NCBI GenBank assembly: GCA_934045905.1
Contig: OW203770.1
Span: forward strand, 4,154,001-4,218,000
Reading direction: 5' to 3'
DNA length: 64,000 nucleotides
Origin: Leuctra nigra
Taxonomy: Eukaryota; Arthropoda; Insecta; Plecoptera; Leuctridae
A program made the translations under genes and the position numbers. The stretch's first letter is position 1. Every line of letters starts with the position of its first letter. Shown in pieces: positions 59,001-64,000 of this stretch. The notes under the pieces are model-generated. The model searched no databases, was not told the origin of the DNA, and saw only the letters and a list, made by a program, of their open reading frames with translations.

Positions 59001-60279
59001 ATTTTGTTATTCTTTCTTTTTTTGTAGAGGATATAAAACATTGCCGAAATATTGTGTGTTGATTCGGGTTTAGGGTTTAATTTTGCCCAGCGGAGTCCGT
59101 ATAATAGGTTGACAAATTATAGTAAGATATTTTAAATCGCTCATGAATACGTCTTCCTAAAAGTATGAGTTTAAAACATCAAGGGATAAATGTGGATGAA
59201 CGGTGCTCTAAACTAAAACATATGTTGATGGAAAGACATCGTTTCCTAGAAGAGAACTAAACTGATTTGAAATCAACAATGTCTCATTCTTGCAATAATA
59301 ATGTACCAAAGTAACAAGGAATATACATGTTAAATGAATAAGTTTTTATTAAATATAATGTAATGAAGTACTAAGTCTTACATGAATGAGGAATAAAGAT
59401 AACAGGTTAACTACTAAGAATTCAAACTATTTTCATGGAAAAATAAATAATGTATTTCAAGACAGACAGAGGACGATTGCCTCGTGTTGTAACGGAGTTA
59501 CGAAAGGACTGGGAGGTGGCCCCTAACCTACTGTATCTTGATCTAACATGCATGACCGATCCAAGGTGACCCAGAGAATAAGAAAGTTTCGTCCTTGAAT
59601 TAGGAGGGGGGAAAGGGGCAACAGTATCAATCTACCCACATAGGTAACACTTATAGGCAGATTTTAAAAATATTCTCAAAAATGACTGACGAATAAAATA
59701 ATTAAAATGTGTCCTCGCCTCCCCACCCCCTGAGAATACTTCCGGCGATTCTGAAACCGAGTCCGATCTTATGAGTTAAATTCTCTCTAAATGCCCGGTT
59801 ACAACCGGTAATATGTCCCGGGACAATGTCTCGATAATACCCCATCTACACGCTCACTTTGTATGTTTAACATACTCTAGTGAGCGTGCAGAAGGGGTAT
59901 GAGTAAGATAAAGTGAACATTATAGCATAAAGTGGGTTTAGCGGTCTAGATGGCTGTGTATCATTGTGTTTCATGTGTACTGTGTTTTGTGATGATCGTG
60001 TTTTGTGTGTATAACATTTGAAAGATTGAAGTGAATGGTGGTGTATTGGGATCTTGTTAACTCTGTTTAGTTTATAAATGACCAGCAATCAAAGTAAGCC
60101 CCCATGTTATTTTCCATAAGTACTGAAACCCAGTTGCACCGGAAGTCGCTTACTCTAGTACTCTATAAGATAATAAGAATAAAACAAAAAATGAATGCTC
60201 ACAATGAATGATACTTGCCTATTTTGTCCATGAGCTCGAAAGCTGGTTTGTAAATGTGCATCTGCTTGTTCTGTTCCAT
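50056..60279 (-). CDS. Odorant receptor OR-B, complete, 7 exons
   Basis: Minus-strand exons 60279-60219, 58984-58549, 55358-54960, 53736-53637, 53011-52907, 51203-51048 and 50109-50056 join with phases 1, 2, 2, 0, 0, 0 to 436 aa. The start is MEQNKQMHIYKPAFELMDKI. Hydrophobic spans include IIASIVLMEALLEVVFLVPI and IFWMLSASMLVTVQILAFAW; the C-terminus shows CDWFDATEGFKRSMRIMIS, AGGILPLSLQTFET and VLRTSHSYYTML, the classic insect OR ending. It is a 7TM odorant-gated channel subunit expected to pair with Orco; ligand unknown. Intron 1 has a GC donor (ATAG|GCAAGT); all others are GT-AG. The exon that is split in OR-A (exons 3 and 4) is single here. It is tail-to-tail with OR-A. Introns hold a SINE-like unit, a dead LINE and family D copies. 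Confidence 0.92.
50506..50960 (+). mobile_element. tRNA-derived SINE-like unit
   Basis: 50506-50577 folds as a tRNA: acceptor GTCCCGA / TCGGGGT, D-arm GCTTAATGGTTAAAGC, loop CCGGTAA (GGT), T-arm CTGGG-TTCGATT-CCCAG. An unrelated, GC-richer stretch follows to about 50960, with CCGGTACCGGCATGTAGCCT, AACGGTTTAACGTCCC and CCATCCAACCGCTGACCGCG. A tRNA head with a conserved-looking body suggests a SINE. The body is outside any gene; it is in OR-B intron 6. Confidence 0.55.
51371..51580 (+). mobile_element. Family D-like fragment in OR-B intron 5
   Basis: Starts TTGAGCGAGCGACTTC and contains ATACAAGTCGCACAG, TCGTGCTGAAATTTTGCACA and ATTGCAGACCC. It corresponds to the 5' part of the family, like the fragments at 5746 and 33418. 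Confidence 0.5.
51700..52760 (+). mobile_element. Degenerate non-LTR retrotransposon (reverse transcriptase relic)
   Basis: Broken coding matter in plus orientation: GRSTIDLIFAL-like near 51743, VRQGSVLSPILFIIVMDD near 51995, catalytic MFADDVMIWGENVEEV near 52099, YLGSIITNNSKI near 52319 and a C-terminal RLKWYGRMRRMDVNRISR near 52680. Several frameshifts and stops separate these, so it is dead. It is a different lineage from the LINE at 46208. It lies in OR-B intron 5. Confidence 0.75.
53276..53361 (+). repeat. 15-bp tandem repeat (GTCCTTGGGTAACAG)
   Basis: About five units of GTCCTTGGGTAACAG with single changes, in OR-B intron 4. No coding role, since OR-B reads the other strand and this is intronic. 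Confidence 0.85.
54090..54690 (-). mobile_element. Family D fragment split by a MITE
   Basis: Contains the inverse family D text GGTCAAACGGTTCCAG near 54151 and TTTGACCTGGGCAGTGCAGG near 54619. The two parts are separated by the TTAA-flanked element at 54222-54571. In OR-B intron 3. Confidence 0.5.
54222..54571. mobile_element. GC-rich TTAA-flanked MITE
   Basis: Ends GCCCGTCTTCCATGGTCGCG and the inverse of CGTGACCATCGAAGAAGCAC, between TTAA at 54218-54221 and 54572-54575. It is rich in CGCGGCG words, unlike the AT-rich surroundings. Confidence 0.75.
55966..56465 (-). mobile_element. Family D fragment, minus orientation
   Basis: Inverse of the 3' hairpin (GAAAACGCTCTGTGTAACGC, TTGATGAGCGAGCAC) at the left, then CGAACCGAAATTTGGTC and GATCGATTGAACC. 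It abuts copy D2 in head-to-head order, in OR-B intron 2. Confidence 0.6.
56474..57442 (+). mobile_element. Family D Helentron-like element, copy D2
   Basis: Starts TGAGCGAGCGTAGCGAGCG and ends GCTCGCTCATCAACGCG, hairpin, GCGTTTTCCTAG followed by T. Body modules match D1 (GGTCCCTGGGATCGTTTTTG, ACTTCGCATGGTCATTGG). In OR-B intron 2. Confidence 0.74.
57498..57597. mobile_element. 100-bp MITE
   Basis: CTACAGTCGGTGACAGGCAA and the inverse of GCCTGTCCCCGACCGTAG form inverted ends around GAACCCGCTCTAGCATGG. It is inserted in D-like sequence (TGGTCTAACAGTT before, TTTAATTTTCAAAAACACG after). Confidence 0.72.
58183..58479. mobile_element. Palindromic element upstream of OR-B exon 2
   Basis: TTGCGATACGATTGGAGACC and its inverse (TCTCCAATCGTATCGCAA) are the ends of a 297-bp inverted repeat, with inner arms AGGGTTATCCCTTGG. 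It lies in OR-B intron 2, close to the exon 2 donor. Confidence 0.68.
58985..60218. other. OR-B intron 1, no further gene seen
   Basis: The intron between a GC donor and a TAATAG acceptor. The only structure noted is a short inverted repeat near 59828-59900 (TACCCCATCTACACGCTCAC and its approximate inverse). No exon-like or RNA feature was seen. Confidence 0.55.
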
Positions 60280-60624
60280 AGCTGATCTCTAAACACTGTA
60301 AGTCTTCTCTTCAAACTTTCAGAAATCTATCACAAACCTTCTCACCCACATCTACTGTGTAAGAGAAGAAAACTCCTTTGTTATGACAGTATAATTTTAC
60401 TTATAAAAATTTCATTATATATCGACCCAAGAAATGTATAAAATGATAGTATGTTATTTTCATGAAGTAGGAATAGCGTGTACTCGTTGGGAAATATTTC
60501 CGACTATTCGATCTAGAACACGTCAGCTCATACTCATTGAGCTAAGGTACACTAGACCAGAAATCACTTCCTGAGCTTATGAGCTTATAGTCACATGGAT
60601 TATAAAATCTGAAAATTTGACGGA

Positions 60625-60696
60625 TTCTCCGTAGCTCGGTTTGTAGAGCATTAGACCGGCAGTCGAAAGGTCGTGGGCTCAAATCCCACCGGAGGT
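60625..60696 (+). tRNA. tRNA-like sequence, probable SINE head or pseudogene
   Basis: Acceptor TTCTCCG / CGGAGGT, D-arm GCTCGGTTTGTAGAGC, anticodon loop CCGGCAG (GGC; C at position 33 instead of T), T-arm GTGGG-CTCAAAT-CCCAC. The C33 and a T-loop start of CTC argue against a working tRNA. The tail AAATCTTTTAACTTTGCAG matches that after 26650. Confidence 0.55.
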
Positions 60697-61023
60697 AAAT
60701 CTTTTAACTTTGCAGTTTATATACGAAAAATATGTTTGTAATTCTCATGTTGAAATAGCGTCGATTTTTGTCACAAGAGTAAGAAACATTTATCCCTCAT
60801 TGATGGAATATTATAATGTTTGCTTGGAACGTGTTTTTCATTCAGTTGCTCATATATTTTTTTCAGTTATGACGTTCGGAAGCATGCAGCATCTCACTTT
60901 TCATCGACCAGGTTTGCTAGCATTTTATAATAAAGGTGGATGAAACACACTTAATAGATAAAAATGTGCCTAAAGATACTTTTTTGATAGACAATCCGAA
61001 CCAAACAAGCATTTTTATATTGC

Positions 61024-61561
61024 TCAATTCACTCGATGCCTATTCTCCAATAGTTTATGTCCGAGGTACATCTTGATGAGGTAAGCATGGAGGTAGTACG
61101 CCGCCTTGCTGACCTGCAGAGAAAGAGATCATAACAATGATGTTTCTAGTCAACTCAGACTGTAGTGAGCATGCGCCACGCTACTTACTAACCGCTCTGA
61201 ACGTGCGCATGCTCCACGCTACCCACTCACCGCTCTGAACGTGCGCAGCGACAACGGTATCCCCATTCCGCGCAGCACAACGGGTTTCTCACTGCGCGCG
61301 ATCATGATCATCATCGAGCGCTTGAATCCCTCCCTCGCTGTCAGCCACTCACTTGCGTACATGGAGAAGCCGAGACCAGAGCTCTGGAAATACGAGTTGA
61401 TCCTTGCTGTACAACATACATACACTGGCCCAAACTTATTTGTAATTTATGTTTACCTCGTCATGAAGTTCCTCGGCATACCAGCACATTATGAAACATT
61501 CCACTAAGAAGGCTGATATGCCAAAGCCGGTGCATACTACCAACATGTCCACAGATGTATG
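61024..61561 (-). CDS. Odorant receptor OR-C, last three exons (partial)
   Basis: Minus-strand exons 61561-61457 (105 nt; HTSVDMLVVCTGFGISAF...CWYAEELHDE), 61383-61231 (153 nt; SSGLGFSMYASEWLTAREGF, then PVVLRGMGIPLSLRTFRA) and 61113-61024 (VSKAAYYLHAYLIKMYLGHK, stop) are GT-AG, phase 0, and match the last three exons of OR-A. They give 115 residues including the last two transmembrane spans. The upstream exons were not found up to 64000 and are probably beyond the right edge; intron material there is full of transposons. The middle exon is almost identical to OR-A at DNA level while the exon before it is strongly diverged. Same strand as OR-B, whose start lies 745 bp downstream of this stop. 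Confidence 0.87.
61170..61246 (-). repeat. 38-bp duplication of an OR-C exon end and donor
   Basis: Two units, offset 38 bp: CATGCGCCACGCTACTTACT... at 61170 and CATGCTCCACGCTACCCACT... at 61208, each followed by the inverse of GTTCAGAGCG. On the gene strand this copies the last exon bases with a donor (GTGAGT in the real one, GTTAGT in the copy), placing a decoy donor 38 bp into the 117-bp intron. Confidence 0.85.
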
Positions 61562-61692
61562 CTGTAATGAATATCAACCATTACTTCCATTCCTTTGAAC
61601 TATACTCGTAACATCGTATTATACATCATTGGTATTGTTGTCGTCAACAAGGCAGTGATTCTCGTTCTTGTATCTGTTTGAAATGAATGATA

Positions 61693-63116
61693 CTAGGAAA
61701 ACGCTCTGTGTAACGCGTTGATGAGCGAGCACGGATACACGCAACACCTCGAACCGAAATTATGTCTATCGAATGTCATTAAAAGCCAATAATTCTTTAG
61801 TTTCGTCACATACTTGTATAAAAATCTCCAAAATCTCCAAAAATATTGGTGCCAATCCTTGCTAAGTTTTAAGTTGATCGATTAAACCTTTATGATTGAA
61901 CGGTTCCTTGTTAATTTTCAAAAATCACAGGATCTCGTTCAAAAAATATACCTGGGACCACCCATCAGTGGCGGTTTGTGCATGAGGCAAGGGAGGCTGT
62001 GCCTCCCTAAATATTAGAGAAGAAGAAAGGGATTGCATCGTATTTCACAACTCTTAACTGCATATATAATTGTGTATATCATTTTAATTTTAAATTATAT
62101 AAATATTAGTATTTTACTTTGATTGATTGGTTTAATTCGCCACGCCAATCCCCGACAATGAGTGCGCGCGCTGCTGAATACACGTTAGCTTTATACGCGG
62201 ACTGCAAGGGAGGCTGAGGTGCTTACAGCCTCGTGTAGCCTCTGATTTCTACAGGCGAGGGGCAAGCGCGGGAGTGCGGGGTAGCGCAACGCATGCAGAG
62301 CTATGATGACGTCAGTGAGGCGGCGGACATGCCCGAGAGACCCCGAGCGAACGACGAAGCTTTCTGCCCGCGCCGCTCTGCCCACGCGTTTACTATAGTA
62401 TTTTATAATTCGTTTAATATATTAAACGTAATTATAAAATATTTTTCTGCCTCCCCACATTACAAACCCACAAACCGCCACTGCCACCCATATGATATGA
62501 TATGTAGTGTGTGTACACAATATCAGATCAATCTGTTGAACGGTCATTATTAGTTTCATATCGTTTAAAACTTTCTGCTCTAACTACCTTGCCTTGAACT
62601 GTAGATTCGAAGTCGCCGTGAATTTGACAGCCAACACGCAAAATGTCCCTAAAATGACAAAAACTTTTGAAAATAATGACAGATTAGAGTAAAAATTGGC
62701 AAAAATACTTTAAATGTTGGTACCAATGACCATGCGAAGTTTTTAGTTGGTCGGTCAATCGGTTCCAGTTTAAATTTCAAAAATCACAGGATAAATGGTT
62801 TCAAATTTGAACCAATTGGAGGATTTGGCTGATTTTTTTTTTGATTGGGTACAATGTTGGTTGCAATGACTTTCCTAAATTTCAAATTGATCGAACCAGC
62901 CAATCAAAAGATAATTTTTATAAAATTTGAACCAATCACAGGATCCCGTTCAGAAAAGATCCCAGGGATCGCATAGATTACGTTAGTATGTGTACAAAAT
63001 TTCAGATCGATTGGTTGTGCGGTTTGACCTGGGCAGTGCAGGCAAAAAAAAAAAAAAAAAAACACACAGAGAAAGTGCCATAAGAGTACCGTGGTGACGC
63101 TCGCTACGCTCGCTCA
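61693..63116 (-). mobile_element. Family D Helentron-like element, copy D3, interrupted
   Basis: The inverse of CTAG and hairpin is at 61693-61735 and the inverse of TGAGCGAGCGTAGCGAGCG ends at 63116. The hAT-like element 61966-62483 sits inside. Without it the element is about 900 bp, like D1 and D2. A poly-A run lies near 63045. Confidence 0.74.
61966..62483. mobile_element. hAT-like element with exact 8-bp target duplication
   Basis: Ends CAGTGGCGGTTTGTG and its inverse; the target CCACCCAT is repeated at 61958-61965 and 62484-62491. The interior has CAAGGGAGGCTGTGCCTCCC. It splits D3, so it is younger than D3. Confidence 0.9.
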
Positions 63117-63774
63117 ATTACCTATTGTGCTCAGTTCACACAACAGGTTTTCTTCCGGGGATCCACGGATCCCAGTTAAAGAACCGCTGGTCAATTTCAT
63201 TATCACTTATGTCATTAAGGTAGTACCTTCATTATACATATATATAAAAAAAAAATCTTGAAATTACAAGTTCAGAAAACGTTTTCCTACATTTCAACTA
63301 TATTTAAGTATAAATGAATCATAAAATGTCATTTAACTTGCAACCCCTGTCGTATAGCGAGGTTTCAATTTATTGCCTTCCGAGAATGAACAAAACTGTA
63401 ACACATGAGGTATAGGGAAATCATTTAGTTTTTGGTTGATAGCTTTTAAAATAGCACACGTTGGTATTGTTTTCAATTTTTTTTCCTAATAGAATGTCCA
63501 ACTATCTATCTAGAAATCAGTTTTTTGAAAAAACGTTGAACCTCAGTAAAATTCAAAACTCAAAAATAGCATGGAAATCGTCATAATTTTAATGGCCCCC
63601 ATAAGACTACATGTTAAAAATAGGAATTTATAACTACAATATCTCAAAATCTAGACACGAGAAGTTGTTCATATTTCACAGTATCGTGTAAATAGTGATT
63701 ATTGATACCTCTGCCAAAAATAGGCTTATTTGGAAGATATGAGATATCAGTTGTGCTACCTTAAAGTGGTCCCA

Positions 63775-64000
63775 CTGCTCCAGCCAAGGTGCTTAGAATT
63801 CGCCGTAATTCATACAAATCTCTGATGAAATAATACCTCAAACAACAGTATAGAACAATTATATCTTACCGTGTGCTCCAATTATGTGTTTTAATTGAAG
63901 TTCCAATTAAACTAGACCAAAATAATTCATATTTGTACTGCAATGTTGCCAGATTTATGGTAAATTTACACACATTGTACACATTTTCTTTCTTATTTGG
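63775..64000 (-). repeat. Dispersed repeat, unsplit version of the F2 insertion site
   Basis: Read inverted, this matches 29275-29374 joined directly to about 30001-30130: ATTTACCATAAATCTGGCAA, TTAATTGGAACTTCAATTAA, then CACGGTAAGATATAATTG and GGCGAATTCTAAGCACC. It lacks F2 and continues beyond the window. Confidence 0.8.

Noticed and set aside
62191..62553. GC-rich coding exon near 62200-62400
   Set aside because: It lies entirely inside the hAT-like element bounded by CCACCCAT duplications and shows no domain.

Overview
The window is nuclear DNA from an insect. The evidence is a cluster of seven-transmembrane insect odorant receptor (OR) genes with conserved intron phases, a secreted C-type lectin gene, a eukaryotic tRNA-Pro, and a very dense load of insect-type transposons. 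ORs of this type are confined to insects; the species cannot be told from the sequence, though a hemipteran-like, AT-rich, repeat-rich genome would fit. All gene models were built by hand from splice sites, reading phase and similarity between paralogues.

Layout. (1) 247-1645, minus: two exons of a Mutator-like transposase-domain gene carrying a 25-residue coding minisatellite. (2) 2677-8148, plus: the last four exons of a damaged OR. (3) 6003-14178: large dispersed elements and gene-free DNA. (4) 15939-20228, plus: a five-exon secreted protein with two C-type lectin domains; the start of exon 3 and its acceptor are repeated six times. (5) 20270-25790: MITE-like elements and tRNA-Pro(AGG). 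(6) 25791-43722, plus: a complete eight-exon OR (466 aa); its introns are packed with nested transposons, and the 5' part of exon 2 with its acceptor is tandemly repeated. (7) 44343-49880: a Helentron-like element, a truncated LINE reverse transcriptase and two palindromic mariner-like elements. (8) 50056-60279, minus: a second complete OR (7 exons, 436 aa). (9) 61024-61561, minus: the last three exons of a fourth OR that runs off the right edge.

Themes. The OR genes share phases and exon sizes at the 3' end (100, 105, 153-156 nt, short last exon), so they are paralogues. Splice-site-spanning tandem duplications occur in four separate genes here. Two dispersed families (B and D) have asymmetric inverted repeats and 3' hairpins followed by CTAG, as in non-autonomous Helitron2/Helentron elements. 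Family B carries up to five repeats of a module that puts YY1-like (GCCGCCATTTTG), ETS-like (CCGGAAGT) and CRE-like (TGACGTCA) sites side by side. Several hAT-like elements have exact 8-bp target duplications and allow relative dating of nested insertions.
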